From Pseudomonas sp. C1C7 (GTDB lineage: Bacteria > Pseudomonadota > Gammaproteobacteria > Pseudomonadales > Pseudomonadaceae): a DNA stretch of 64,000 nucleotides. The notes under the pieces were generated by a model. That model saw only the letters and a list, made by a program, of their open reading frames with translations. It searched no databases and was not told the origin of the DNA. The position numbers were made by a program, and so were the translations under genes. Where the stretch lies: contig NZ_JABFMP010000029.1 in the NCBI RefSeq assembly GCF_013359595.1, positions 1-64,000 on the forward strand, in the 5' to 3' direction. Positions 42,160 to 51,488 of this stretch are shown piece by piece (position 1 is the first letter of the stretch; every line of letters begins with the position of its first letter).

Positions 42160-43098
42160 ATGGAAATCCGTCAGATCAAATATTTCGTCGCCATCATCGA
42201 TTGCGGCAGCCTGTCCCAGGCGGCGCGTCAGGTGCACGTGGCGCAATCGGCGCTGAGCAAACAGATGTCGGCACTGGAAGCCGAACTGGGCGCGCAATTG
42301 CTCTATCGCAGTCACAACGGGGTGATCGCCAGCGAGGCCGGCAAGGTGTTCTACGAATATGCCCAAGGCATGCTCAAACACCTCAGCGATGCCCGCGCAG
42401 CGGTGAACAGCAGCCCGGACGCGGTCAGCGGTTCGATTGTCGTAGCTCTGCCGCAATCGGTGGCGAGCATCCTTGCCATGCCGCTGATGCGCGCGGTCAA
42501 GGCGCGCTATCCGCTGGTGGCGTTCAACTTCAACGAAGAGCTGACCGGCAACGTCATGGATCAACTGGTCCATGGCCGGGTCGATCTCGCGCTGTTCACC
42601 TCCGAAGGCCTGCCGCCGCAGGTGCTGTTCAGTCCGTTGGTGGAGGAGGATTTCTACCTGATCCACATGGCCAGCGACCCCGATGCGCCGCCAGCCGGAG
42701 AGGTGTCGCTGGAACAGGCGCTGGCACGGCCACTGGTGTTCCCCAGCCAGGCCCACAGCCACAGCACCCGCACCCTGGTGGAACAGGCGGTGAAACGCCA
42801 TGGCCTGCCTGTGGCCGAGATCGCGATGGAGGTCAACTCGGTGCACATCCTCAAGAGTGCGGTCGAGGCCGGCATCGGCCACACCATCATGCCGTTGAAC
42901 CTGGCCATGCGCGAAATCGAGGACGGCCGCCTGGTGGCCCATCGCATCGCCGCCGAAGGCCTGACCCGAACCCTGGGCATCTGCAGTTGCACCACGATGC
43001 CCGCAAGCCACCTGAAAAACCTGATCTGCGAGCTGATCCGCGACGTGGTGAACGAACTGTGCGAGCGCGGCGAATGGCCCGGAGGTCGCCCGCTCTGA
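42160..43098 (+). CDS. LysR family transcriptional regulator
   Basis: 312 residues with N-terminal HTH (IRQIKYFVAIIDCGSLSQAARQVHVAQSALSKQMSALEAELG) and the effector domain. It sits between the flavoprotein and MFS genes in the same direction and probably controls them. Resembles the Nac-like subgroup. ATG at 42160 follows GGGAGCAAGC. Confidence 0.9.
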   Translation: MEIRQIKYFVAIIDCGSLSQAARQVHVAQSALSKQMSALEAELGAQLLYRSHNGVIASEAGKVFYEYAQGMLKHLSDARAAVNSSPDAVSGSIVVALPQSVASILAMPLMRAVKARYPLVAFNFNEELTGNVMDQLVHGRVDLALFTSEGLPPQVLFSPLVEEDFYLIHMASDPDAPPAGEVSLEQALARPLVFPSQAHSHSTRTLVEQAVKRHGLPVAEIAMEVNSVHILKSAVEAGIGHTIMPLNLAMREIEDGRLVAHRIAAEGLTRTLGICSCTTMPASHLKNLICELIRDVVNELCERGEWPGGRPL

Positions 43099-43155
43099 TC
43101 GATTGAACCCACCCTTTTCATGATCGCCCCGACAACAACAAGAAAGAGGCTTGAG

Positions 43156-44478
43156 ATGAATACACCTGACATCGACGACAAGGCCCTGCACTCGGCCTAT
43201 CGCAAAACCGCCTGGCGGATCATTCCGCTGCTGATCGTCTGCTATCTGGTCGCCTATCTGGATCGGGTCAACGTCGGCTTCGCCAAACTGCAGATGCTCG
43301 ATGACCTGAAATTCAGCGACGCCGTCTACGGGCTCGGCGCCGGGGTGTTCTTCGTCGGCTACCTGATGTTCGAGATCCCCAGCAACATCGCCCTGCACCG
43401 GTACGGCGCGCGGCGCTGGATCGCCCGCATCATGATGACCTGGGGCCTGCTGTCGGCGGCGATGATGTTCATCCAGACGCCGATGAGCTTCTACGTGCTG
43501 CGCTTTCTGATCGGCATCGCCGAAGCGGGGTTCTTTCCGGGGATCATCTTCTACCTCACCACCTGGTTTCCCAGTCACCGACGTGGGGTGATGATTTCCC
43601 TGTTCATCGCCGCCCTGCCGATTTCCAGCATGCTCGGTTCACTGATATCCGGGTGGATCATGCAGAGCCTCGACGGCGTGGCCGGCTATGCGGGCTGGCA
43701 GTGGTTGTTCGTGATCGAAGGCTTGCCGGCGGTGTTGCTGGGGGCGGCGGTGTTCTTCCTGCTGCGCGACCGCATCGCCGATGCGCAATGGCTGAGCGCC
43801 GAAGAGAAACGTGGCATGCAGGCAGCGCTGGACCGTGAGGCCCGGGGCAAGCCACAGCATTCGCTGCGTGACGGTTTGCTCAATCCGAAGATCTGGCTGC
43901 TGGGCGCGGTGTATTTCTGCCTGGTGCTGGGGCAGTACGTGATCAGCTTCTGGATGCCGACCATCATCCGCAACAGCGGCGTCGCCGAGCCTTGGGCCAT
44001 CGGCATGCTGACCGCGATCCCCTATTCCGTCGCAGCGATCAGCATGGTCCTGGTCGGCCGCAGCTCCGACCGCCATCGCGAATACCGCTGGCACCTGGCG
44101 ATCTGCGCCTGCATCGGCGCGGGCGGCGTGATCTTCGGCACCCTGTTCGGCAACAGCCTGCTGCTGGCCATGCTCGGCCTGACCATCGGCACCGCCGCGA
44201 TGATCAGCAGCCTGCCGGTGTTCTGGGGCATGCCCACCGCCGTGGTCGGCGGCGCCGCGGCTGCGGCGGGGATTGCGTTGATCAACTCGCTGGGGAATGT
44301 GGCGGGGTTCTTCAGCACCATCGTCGTGGGCTGGCTGACGCAGATGACGGGCAGTACGCAGGTGGCGATGTACTTCATGGCGGGAGCGTTGGTGCTCGGT
44401 GGTTTGCTCGGGTTGAGCGTGTCGCGGGCGGGCAAGGCGACCACATCGACGGTGCCCGCACCGGTTCACAATCCATAA
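43156..44478 (+). CDS. MFS permease, anion:cation symporter family
   Basis: 440 residues, twelve helices. It has the ACS-family signature LDRVNVGFAKLQMLDDL after helix 1, then the helix 2-3 loop LHRYGARRWIARIMMTWG and SHRRGVMISLFIAALPISSMLGSLISGWIM. Such permeases import small organic acids. GAGG lies seven bases before the ATG at 43156. Third gene in the unit with the hydroxy-acid oxidase and LysR. Confidence 0.9.
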   Translation: MNTPDIDDKALHSAYRKTAWRIIPLLIVCYLVAYLDRVNVGFAKLQMLDDLKFSDAVYGLGAGVFFVGYLMFEIPSNIALHRYGARRWIARIMMTWGLLSAAMMFIQTPMSFYVLRFLIGIAEAGFFPGIIFYLTTWFPSHRRGVMISLFIAALPISSMLGSLISGWIMQSLDGVAGYAGWQWLFVIEGLPAVLLGAAVFFLLRDRIADAQWLSAEEKRGMQAALDREARGKPQHSLRDGLLNPKIWLLGAVYFCLVLGQYVISFWMPTIIRNSGVAEPWAIGMLTAIPYSVAAISMVLVGRSSDRHREYRWHLAICACIGAGGVIFGTLFGNSLLLAMLGLTIGTAAMISSLPVFWGMPTAVVGGAAAAAGIALINSLGNVAGFFSTIVVGWLTQMTGSTQVAMYFMAGALVLGGLLGLSVSRAGKATTSTVPAPVHNP

Positions 44479-44494
44479 CTTTCACACCCAACTC

Positions 44495-44585
44495 CGTGGG
44501 AGCGAGCTTGCTCGCGATGAGGCCGTGTCAGTCTCTATAAACGTTGCCTGACACTCCGCCATCGCGAGCAAGCTCGCTCCCACAG
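44495..44585. repeat. REP inverted pair (GCGAGCTTGCTCGC type)
   Basis: GTGGGAGCGAGCTTGCTCGC and GCGAGCAAGCTCGCTCCCAC enclose about 50 bases, between the MFS gene and the next LysR gene. Confidence 0.88.
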
Positions 44586-44678
44586 GTTCAGCGCAGCGCC
44601 TGCTATCGCCTGAAATCCGTCTCCCGCAGAGTTAGGTGCTTTACTCAATGGATTGCGCAACCCAGCGAGCCTGCCCCC

Positions 44679-45608
44679 ATGAACCGCAACGACCTGCGCC
44701 GCGTGGACATGAACCTGTTGGTGATTTTCGAAACCCTGATGTTCGAAAAGAACCTGACCCGCGCCGGGGAAAAATTGTTTCTCGGCCAGCCCGCGGTCAG
44801 TGCGGCGCTGGCGCGGTTGCGGGATCTGTTCGATGACCCGCTGCTGGTACGCAATGGGCGGGTGTTGGAGCCGACTCAGCGGGCACTGGCGATTCTCAAG
44901 GAGTTGCAGCCGGCGATGGACACCATTTCCGGCGCGGTCAGCCGGGCCAAGGATTTCGACCCTTCCACCAGCCGCGATGTGTTTCGCATCGGGCTGTCCG
45001 ACGATGCCGAATTCGGACTGTTTCCGCCCCTGCTCAAACAATTGCGCGAAGAGGCACAGAACGTGGTGATCGTGGTGCGGCGGGTGAATTTTCTGTCGAT
45101 GTCGTCGATGCTCGGCACCGGGGAGATTTCCGTTGGCATCAGCTACACCACTGAGCTGCCGGCCAATGCCAAGCGCAAGAAGTTGCGGGATTTGAGCGTG
45201 AAGATCCTGCGCGGGGATAAACGCCCAGGCACGCTGACCCTGGACGACTACTGCGATCGGCCCCACGCGCTGGTGTCGTTTTCCGGGGACCTGACCGGGG
45301 CCATCGACACCGATCTGGCCCGTATCGGCCGTTCGCGCCGGGTGGTGCTGGCAGTGCCGCAGTTCGCCGGCCTGCGCTCGTTGATCGCCGGCACCGACAT
45401 GCTCGCCACCGTGCCGGACTACGCGGCAGAAGCGTTGATCGATGGCAGCCCTCAGCTGCGCGCCGACGACGCGCCGTTCGACATCAAGCTGTCCGAACTG
45501 TCCATGGTCTGGAACGGTGTCAACGATAACGATCCGGCAGAACGTTGGTTGCGCTCGCGAATTGCGGAGCACATGTCGGCTCCACCGTCGGGGCGTTCAG
45601 CGAATTGA
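44679..45608 (+). CDS. LysR family transcriptional regulator (NodD/LeuO-like subgroup)
   Basis: 309 residues from ATG 44679. The HTH reads MNLLVIFETLMFEKNLTRAGEKLFLGQPAVSAALARLRDLFDDPLLVRNGRVLEPTQRA, typical of the LeuO/NodD/PcpR group. Its last 89 bases overlap the 3' end of the convergent DinB gene. The target is unknown. Confidence 0.9.
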   Translation: MNRNDLRRVDMNLLVIFETLMFEKNLTRAGEKLFLGQPAVSAALARLRDLFDDPLLVRNGRVLEPTQRALAILKELQPAMDTISGAVSRAKDFDPSTSRDVFRIGLSDDAEFGLFPPLLKQLREEAQNVVIVVRRVNFLSMSSMLGTGEISVGISYTTELPANAKRKKLRDLSVKILRGDKRPGTLTLDDYCDRPHALVSFSGDLTGAIDTDLARIGRSRRVVLAVPQFAGLRSLIAGTDMLATVPDYAAEALIDGSPQLRADDAPFDIKLSELSMVWNGVNDNDPAERWLRSRIAEHMSAPPSGRSAN

Positions 45609-46113
45609 AATGCGGATCGGTCTCGCGCATGTAGACCGGCAGGTCGGTCATCGGCGGCATGGCCGGGATCTCGAAGTAGATCTGCACGATCCAGCCACGG
45701 TGATAGCTGGCGTGGTTGACCACGTGCAGGAACATCGCACCGGCGCTCATGGTGCCGCTTTCCCCGGAAACGAAGGTGAACCGCAGGGGCTTGTCCAGCG
45801 AGGCATCGGTCTGTCGGTCGGCCCAGTCGACGTACCAGCGATCGACCGCCTTTTGCGCCTCGCGCAGGTCAGAGAGCACGGGATGGATCAGGTCGTGGGA
45901 GGTTTTGAAGTTGTGGCCACGACCTTCGAGATGGGCCTGCCAGATGCGGTCGACGACGTAGATGTGGTTCAGGGTGCCAATGATGGTGCCGAAAACGCCG
46001 GCGCGTTGTTTCTCCACTTCCCCCGCGGGTAACTGCGCCAGGTTGTCGAACAGGCGCCGATTGGCCCATGTCCTGTAGTCGGCGAGCATGCGGGCAGTGC
46101 GTACGTTGATCAT
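45520..46113 (-). CDS. DinB/YfiT-like metalloenzyme family protein
   Basis: 197 residues, four-helix bundle of the DinB family. The presumed metal-binding His residues are in GTLNHIYVVDRIW and LHVVNHASYHRGWIVQ. The conventional domain ends near YMRETDPHFN; a further 27 residues run antisense through the LysR gene and may be an extension gained by loss of the original stop. Function is unknown, possibly thiol-dependent. Confidence 0.82.
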   Translation of the reverse strand: MINVRTARMLADYRTWANRRLFDNLAQLPAGEVEKQRAGVFGTIIGTLNHIYVVDRIWQAHLEGRGHNFKTSHDLIHPVLSDLREAQKAVDRWYVDWADRQTDASLDKPLRFTFVSGESGTMSAGAMFLHVVNHASYHRGWIVQIYFEIPAMPPMTDLPVYMRETDPHFNSLNAPTVEPTCAPQFASATNVLPDRYR

Positions 46114-46225
46114 CAGATGTCTCCGATGGCGAAGAGCGCATTTCCCAAGGATAGCGCTAACAGAGACGGGCGGTGCGGGGGCTGATTACCGGTCATCAGC
46201 CTGTACTGAAATCTTGGCGTGCACC

Positions 46226-46327
46226 TGTAGGAGCCAGCTTGCTCGCGATGGTCGTCAACGATGACGTTGGCTGCCTGACACCCCGCGGCGTTCTCGGGTG
46301 TATCGCGTGCAAGCTGGCGCCTACAGG
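46226..46327. repeat. composite REP doublet with conserved core, copy D
   Basis: Arms TGTAGGAGCCAGCTTGCTCG and CAAGCTGGCGCCTACA flank the core (46241-46296; GTCAACGATGACGTTGGCTG is the most recognisable part). Confidence 0.85.
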
Positions 46328-46339
46328 GGTTCGTAGTGA

Positions 46340-47458
46340 TTATGGGAGGTGCGTCATCACCCGGTCAGCCAGCGCCAGGCAGCTGGTCAGGCCCGGCGAT
46401 TCGATGCCGAACAGGTTGATCAACCCTGGCACTCCATGCTCCGCCGGCCCATCGATACGGAAATCGGCAGCCGGATCGCCCGGGCCGCTGATTTTCGGGC
46501 GGATACCGCTGTAGGCCGGTTGCAGGCTGTTATCCGGCAACCCCGGCCAGTAGCGCCGGATCGCCGCGTAAAAACCGTCGGCCCGTGCCGGATCCACGCG
46601 GTAATCGATACCCGAGACCCACTCCACATCCGGTCCGAACCGCGCCTGCCCGCCAAGGTCGAGGGTCATGTGCACGCCAAGCCCGGCGCTTTCCGGCGCC
46701 GGGTACACCAGATGGCGAAACGGCGCGCGACCGCTGAAGCTGAAGTAACTGCCCTTGCACAAGTACGCGGTGGGCACATGCCGGGCAGGAAGGCCTTCAA
46801 TGCGCCCGGCCACCTCGGGCGCCGACAACCCCGCACAATTGATCAGCTCGCGACAGGTCAGGGTCATCGGCTCGGCGCCGCCCATCTGCAATGCAAACCC
46901 TTGCTCGATGCAGCGCACCGACAACAGCGGCGTATGAAACACCAGCGACACGCCATGGGCCTCGGCATCGCCTTGCAGCGCCAGCATCAGCCCATGGGAA
47001 TCGACGATGCCGGTGGACGGCGACCACAGCGCAGCAACGCATGCCAACTCCGGCTCAAGCGCCCGCGCCTGCTCGGCATCCAGCCATTGCAGATCCTCCA
47101 CGCCATTCTGCCGCCCCTGCTCAAGCAGCTTTGCCAAGGCCAGCTTTTGCGCTTCATCGGTGGCGACAATCAGCTTGCCCAGGCGCTGATGACTCACGCC
47201 GCGCTCGTCGCAGTAGGCGTAGAGGCGTTGCTTGCCCTCCACGCACAACTGCGCCTTGAGACTGCCGCCGGGGTAGTAGATGCCGGCGTGGATCACTTCG
47301 GAGTTGCGCGAGCTGACCCCGACGCCGATGCCTTCGCCGGCTTCGACCACGATCACTTCGCGCCCACTCATGGCCAAGGCTCTGGCCACCGCCAGCCCGA
47401 CCACCCCGGCACCTGCCACCACGCTATCGATATCGACGCTCACCGTCCCCGCTGCCAT
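46340..47458 (-). CDS. FAD-dependent oxidoreductase of the L-2-hydroxyglutarate oxidase (DAO) type
   Basis: 372 residues. The dinucleotide motif DSVVAGAGVVGLAVARALAMSGREVIVVEAGEGIG is followed by SSRNSEVIHAGIYYPGGSLKAQLCVEGK, and the C-terminal FAD region reads INLFGIESPGLTSCLALADRV. This pattern matches LhgO-like enzymes that oxidise L-2-hydroxy acids. The start ATG shares one base with the stop of the upstream MFS gene (TGATG), so the permease and oxidase are coupled. It probably acts on the imported compound or a downstream hydroxy acid. Confidence 0.88.
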   Translation of the reverse strand: MAAGTVSVDIDSVVAGAGVVGLAVARALAMSGREVIVVEAGEGIGVGVSSRNSEVIHAGIYYPGGSLKAQLCVEGKQRLYAYCDERGVSHQRLGKLIVATDEAQKLALAKLLEQGRQNGVEDLQWLDAEQARALEPELACVAALWSPSTGIVDSHGLMLALQGDAEAHGVSLVFHTPLLSVRCIEQGFALQMGGAEPMTLTCRELINCAGLSAPEVAGRIEGLPARHVPTAYLCKGSYFSFSGRAPFRHLVYPAPESAGLGVHMTLDLGGQARFGPDVEWVSGIDYRVDPARADGFYAAIRRYWPGLPDNSLQPAYSGIRPKISGPGDPAADFRIDGPAEHGVPGLINLFGIESPGLTSCLALADRVMTHLP

Positions 47459-48771
47459 CAAACCAGTCCCCGCTCCCGATAGTCGATGAGGCTGGAGAAT
47501 ATCGCCAACAGGAAGGCCATGACCACGAAGAAGATCAGCACCAGGAAATACGAACCGGTGAACTGCACGATCAGTCCGATCAGGATCGGCACGATGACGC
47601 CGGCCATGTTGCCGCAGAAGTTCATGGTGCCGGCCAGCACGCCGGTCTTCGAGGTGCCGCCGAGGATCGAAGGAATGCACCAGTACATGCCGCACCAGCG
47701 GATGAAGAACATCGCCACGCACAGAAGACCGATGGCCTGGCTGGCCTGCGAGGTGTACGCGGTGCCGAGCATGCAGAGTGCCGCCACCAGCGCCGAGCCG
47801 CTGAACATGCTGCGCATCACCAGGTTCGGCGAGGCGCCGGTGGATTTCCATTTGTCGCCCAGGTAGCCGCCGACCAGTTCACCGACGAAACCGCACATGA
47901 AGATCAGGAAGGTCGCGCCGCCCATGCCGGAAATGTTCAGGCCGTGGGTCTGGTGCAGGTAGCTCGGCATCCAGGTCAGCAAGCCGTAGAACACGCTGAG
48001 GATGCAGCAATAGCCGGCGAACATGGCCAGTACCGAACGGTCCCGCAGCAGCTCCTTGAACGGGATGCTGGTGACCGCGCCGGCCTTGCTGACCGTGGCG
48101 TTGCCGGCGGTGATGTGTGCAAGCTCCGCGGCGTTGACGCCCGGGTGTTCGCTGGGATGGTTGCGGATGTATTTCCAGGCCAGCACCCCGGCGAGCATGG
48201 TGCCGACGCCGGCGATCACGAAGGCGATGCGCCAGGAGTCGAACCAGGCGATCAGCCCGGCAATGATGATCGCGCCGAAGGCACTGCCCAGCGGCGCACC
48301 GCCGTCGACCAGCACCGCGCCGCGTCCGCGTTCGTTGGGCGTCAGCCAGGCGCCGTTGAGCTTGGCGCCGGCCGGCATGATCGGCGACTCGGCAACGCCC
48401 AGGCCCATGCGGGTGATCAGCAGGGTGATCCAGTTGTGCGCACCGGCGGCAAGCGCCTGGAACGCGCCCCAGGCCACGGTCGCCACCACGATCACGCGGC
48501 GGGTGTGGAAACGGTCCAGCAGCATGCCGCCGGGGATTTGCATCAGCGCGTAGGACCAGAAGAACGCGCTGAGCATCAGGCCTTCGAGGGCCGGCGGGAT
48601 CTGGAACTCGGTGGAGATCATCGGCAACGCCACCGACAGTGAGGCGCGGTCGATGTAGTTGATGGCGGTCAGCATCAGCATGATGAGGAAGATCCGCCAG
48701 CGTACGGTGGTGGCTCGTTCGGTTGCGGACGCGGCTGGCATGGCCAGGCTTTCGGCACTCGGATTGTTCAT
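47458..48771 (-). CDS. MFS permease, anion:cation symporter family
   Basis: 437 residues, twelve helices. The family signature INYIDRASLSVALPMIS follows helix 1, then LDRFHTRRVIVVATVAWGAFQALAAGAHNW and TPNERGRGAVLVDGGAPLGSAFGAII. It resembles glucarate/galactonate-type transporters, so a carboxylate is the likely cargo. An operator-like element (48856-48878) lies 85 bases upstream of the ATG. First gene of a two-gene operon with the FAD oxidase. Confidence 0.9.
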   Translation of the reverse strand: MNNPSAESLAMPAASATERATTVRWRIFLIMLMLTAINYIDRASLSVALPMISTEFQIPPALEGLMLSAFFWSYALMQIPGGMLLDRFHTRRVIVVATVAWGAFQALAAGAHNWITLLITRMGLGVAESPIMPAGAKLNGAWLTPNERGRGAVLVDGGAPLGSAFGAIIIAGLIAWFDSWRIAFVIAGVGTMLAGVLAWKYIRNHPSEHPGVNAAELAHITAGNATVSKAGAVTSIPFKELLRDRSVLAMFAGYCCILSVFYGLLTWMPSYLHQTHGLNISGMGGATFLIFMCGFVGELVGGYLGDKWKSTGASPNLVMRSMFSGSALVAALCMLGTAYTSQASQAIGLLCVAMFFIRWCGMYWCIPSILGGTSKTGVLAGTMNFCGNMAGVIVPILIGLIVQFTGSYFLVLIFFVVMAFLLAIFSSLIDYRERGLV

Positions 48772-48855
48772 GGAGGGGCGCTCTTATTGTTGTGGAAACA
48801 AGCGGCCCCACTCTAATCACGGCTCCGGGTGCTGAATAATGATGGGATCTGATTG

Positions 48856-48878
48856 GGGGATTACCAACCGTCATCCCC
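48856..48878. promoter_or_regulatory. operator copy 1, GGGGAT-N11-ATCCCC
   Basis: Perfect six-base arms with an 11-base spacer, so the inner T and A form a LysR T-N11-A box. The site is 85 bases upstream of the MFS start. The same arms and spacing occur at 53591-53613, and a half-degenerate copy at 49858-49880. Confidence 0.75.
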
Positions 48879-48903
48879 TGAATTTTGCTGTGGATTCAAT
48901 GGC

Positions 48904-48978
48904 CTCTTCGCGGGCAAGCCCGCTCCCACAGGTTTGCGAACGCCTCATATCCCTGTGGGAGCGGGCTTGGTCGCGAAG
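48904..48978. repeat. REP inverted pair (GCGGGCAAGCCCGC type)
   Basis: CTTCGCGGGCAAGCCCGCTC is mirrored by GAGCGGGCTTGGTCGCGAAG with one mismatch, downstream of the SDR gene. Confidence 0.85.
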
Positions 48979-49012
48979 AGGCCGGTTGATTCAACAAAGA
49001 ACCAACAGACAA

Positions 49013-49801
49013 TCAGAAAGTCCCTGGATAACTCCCGCCATCGAGCAACAGGTTCTGCCCGGTGAGAAACCCGGATTGCGCACTACAGATGAACGCGCAA
49101 TAGGCACCAAATTCATCCGGCTGGCCAAAGCGCTGCGCCGGCACGTTCCTGCGTCGTTGCTCGGCAACGGCCTCAACACTGCTGCCATTGGCTTGCGCGG
49201 CAGCGTCGAGGGTTTTCTGTAGGCGCTCGGTCTCGAATGGCCCCGGCAACAGGTTGTTCACGGTGACATTATTGCCCGCCAACCGCGCCTGACGCGCCAG
49301 CCCCGCGATGAATCCGGTCAGCCCGCTGCGCGCACCGTTGGACAGCCCCAGCACGTCGATCGGCGCCTTCACCGCACCGGAGGTGATGTTGACGATACGC
49401 CCGAACCCACGCTCGGCCATGCCGTCGACACAGGCCTTGATCAGTTCGATCGGCGTGAGCATGTTGGCGTCCAGCGCCTTGAGCCAGTCTTCGCGCTGCC
49501 AGTCGCGGAAGTCCCCCGGCGGCGGACCACCCGCGTTGTTCACCAGAATGTCGATCTGCGGACAGGCCGCCAGCACCTGCGCTCGCACCGCCGCTTCGCT
49601 GATGTCCCCGGCCACGGTGCGCACCTCGATGCTCGGTGCCAACTGCCGCAGTTCTGCGGCAGCCGCCTGCAGGGTCTCATCGCCACGGGCGTTGATCACC
49701 AGGTTCACACCCTCCTTCGCCAACGCACGCGCACAGGCCAGGCCCAAGCCCTTGCTGGCGGCGCAGACAATCGCCCAGCGCCCCGAAATTCCCAAATCCA
49801 T
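49013..49801 (-). CDS. SDR-family protein with SxxxR in place of YxxxK
   Basis: 262 residues from the ATG at 49801, preceded by GGGAGCAGGG. The Rossmann motif is AASKGLGLACARAL, then LVNNAGGPPPGDF and NITSGAVKAP. The catalytic tetrad position 13 residues after the Ser is Ser and four later Arg (LSNGARSG), so the usual Tyr and Lys are missing. A recognisable SDR subgroup shares this pattern. It is divergent from the iron alcohol dehydrogenase, with an operator-like site between. Confidence 0.87.
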   Translation of the reverse strand: MDLGISGRWAIVCAASKGLGLACARALAKEGVNLVINARGDETLQAAAAELRQLAPSIEVRTVAGDISEAAVRAQVLAACPQIDILVNNAGGPPPGDFRDWQREDWLKALDANMLTPIELIKACVDGMAERGFGRIVNITSGAVKAPIDVLGLSNGARSGLTGFIAGLARQARLAGNNVTVNNLLPGPFETERLQKTLDAAAQANGSSVEAVAEQRRRNVPAQRFGQPDEFGAYCAFICSAQSGFLTGQNLLLDGGSYPGTF

Positions 49802-49857
49802 GACCCTGCTCCCGTCGATTGAAAACGCCCACGTTAACACCGCACGCCCCCTTCACA

Positions 49858-49880
49858 GGGGATGACAAAGGGTGATCGCA
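49858..49880. promoter_or_regulatory. operator copy 2, GGGGAT-N11-ATCGCA
   Basis: The left arm is identical to the other two copies and the right arm keeps ATC at the same 11-base spacing. It lies in the 161-base divergent gap between the SDR and the alcohol dehydrogenase, where it could control both. Confidence 0.6.
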
Positions 49881-49962
49881 GGATCAGACCTTTTCATTAT
49901 CGGCGCTCCCGAGCGCTGATTACTGTTGCCCCACGAACAAGAACCACAAGCGGGAGACACCC

Positions 49963-51126
49963 ATGAACCCATTTCAGTTTTACTTCCCCACCACCCTCAA
50001 AAGCGGCAACGGTCTGGTGCGTCAGGCAGGCGTCCTGCTCAAGCCCCATGTGCAGAAAAAGCTGCTGGTGGTCACCGACGAAGGCCTGATGGCGTCGGGG
50101 GTGATGGAAGCCTTTTTCGCCTCGCTGACTGAAAGCGAGATTGCCTACGAAGTGTTTGCCGGGGTCGAGCCCAACCCCACCACCGACGTGCTGGAGCGCG
50201 CCGTGGCGTTCCTCAAAAGCCACGATTGCGATTCGGTGATCGGCGTCGGCGGTGGCAGCAGCATCGACACCGCCAAGGGTGTCGCGGCCATGGCCACCAA
50301 CCCCGGCAACATCCTCGACTACGAGGGCTACGACAAACTCAAGCAGCCGCCGCTGCCGATCTTCGCCATCCCGACCACTTCCGGCACCGGCAGCGAGTGC
50401 ACCGCGTCCACGGTGTTCACCAACACCAAGACGCTGTTCAAGACCGTGATCATCAGCCCGGCGCTGTTTCCGAAGCTGGCGATTCTCGACGCCGAACTGA
50501 CCCTCAAGCTGCCGCCGTCGATCACCGCCGCCACCGGCATGGACGCCCTGACCCACGCCATCGAGTCCTACGTCTCCAAACAGGCCAACCCGATCAGCCA
50601 GGCCCTGGCGCTGCAAGCGATCAAGATGATCTGCAGCCATCTGCCGAAAGCCTTTTTCACCGGCTCCGACCTGCACGCCCGGGAGCAGATGCTGCTCGCT
50701 TCGTTCCTCGCCGGCGTCGCCTTCGCCCAATCGAAACTGGGCAACGTGCATGCGATCTCCCACACCTTCGGTGGCGTGTTCAACATTCCCCATGGCATCG
50801 CCAACGCCACGCTGTTGCCCTACGTCATCGAGTTCAACCTGCCGGCCTGCCCTGAACTGTTCCGCGAAATCGCCCTGGCCATGGGCGAGAACGTCGATGG
50901 CCTGAGCGTGGCTCAAGCCGGGCACAAAGTGGTGGAACACGTACAGGCGCTGAACAAGGCCATCGGCATCCCCGACAACATCAAGGACCTGGGCGTGGAC
51001 CTGGAGTACATGCCGCAGATGGTCAGCGACTCGATGCGCAGCGGCAACGTGCTGGTCAACCCGCGCCTGACCAATGCCGCCGACGTGGAGCGAATCATCC
51101 GTAACGCGTACCACGGCACTCACTGA
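49963..51126 (+). CDS. iron-containing alcohol dehydrogenase
   Basis: 387 residues of group III ADH. The NAD(P)-binding segment is VIGVGGGSSIDTAKGVAAMA. Metal-binding residues are in AATGMDALTHAIESY and HAISHTFGGVFNIPHGIANA (His ligands visible), plus the conserved IPTTSGTGSE. Cytosolic. The substrate is likely an alcohol or hydroxy acid produced in this locus. It is followed 22 bases later by a NIPSNAP gene and then a cyclase-family gene in the same direction. Confidence 0.92.
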   Translation: MNPFQFYFPTTLKSGNGLVRQAGVLLKPHVQKKLLVVTDEGLMASGVMEAFFASLTESEIAYEVFAGVEPNPTTDVLERAVAFLKSHDCDSVIGVGGGSSIDTAKGVAAMATNPGNILDYEGYDKLKQPPLPIFAIPTTSGTGSECTASTVFTNTKTLFKTVIISPALFPKLAILDAELTLKLPPSITAATGMDALTHAIESYVSKQANPISQALALQAIKMICSHLPKAFFTGSDLHAREQMLLASFLAGVAFAQSKLGNVHAISHTFGGVFNIPHGIANATLLPYVIEFNLPACPELFREIALAMGENVDGLSVAQAGHKVVEHVQALNKAIGIPDNIKDLGVDLEYMPQMVSDSMRSGNVLVNPRLTNAADVERIIRNAYHGTH

Positions 51127-51148
51127 TCACTGCAAGAGAGACAATCCC

Positions 51149-51463
51149 ATGTTTTATGAAATGCGCACCTACACCGTCCAGATCGGCAAGATGCAGACCT
51201 ACCTCAAGCACTTCGAGGAAAACGGCCTGCCCGTGATCTCCCGCTACACCACGCTGGTGGGCTGGTGGTACACCGAGATCGGCGAGCTGAACCAGGTAGT
51301 GCACATCTGGGCCTACGAGAGCCTGGACGATCGCATCAACAAACGCGCCGCCCTCTACCAGGACCCGGACTGGCTCGAAGGCTTCGTGCCGATCGCCTTT
51401 GCGATGCTTGAAAAAATGGAATCGAAACTACTGATGCCGGCGCAGTTTTCCCCGATCAAATAG
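51149..51463 (+). CDS. NIPSNAP family protein
   Basis: 104 residues, a dimeric alpha/beta barrel fold recognised from FYEMRTYTVQIGKMQTYLKHFEENGLPVISRYT, VVHIWAYESLDDRINKRAALYQDPDW and MLEKMESKLLMPAQFS. Bacterial NIPSNAPs often lie in catabolic operons but their chemistry is not established. AGAGAG lies upstream of the ATG. It sits between the alcohol dehydrogenase and the cyclase-family hydrolase. Confidence 0.9.
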   Translation: MFYEMRTYTVQIGKMQTYLKHFEENGLPVISRYTTLVGWWYTEIGELNQVVHIWAYESLDDRINKRAALYQDPDWLEGFVPIAFAMLEKMESKLLMPAQFSPIK

Positions 51464-51488
51464 CTCACACCCATCCCCTCTACGGTGA

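Noticed and set aside
40626..42161. 511-codon minus-strand frame over the D-lactate-dehydrogenase-type gene
   Set aside because: Antisense shadow; the plus-strand product has all family motifs.
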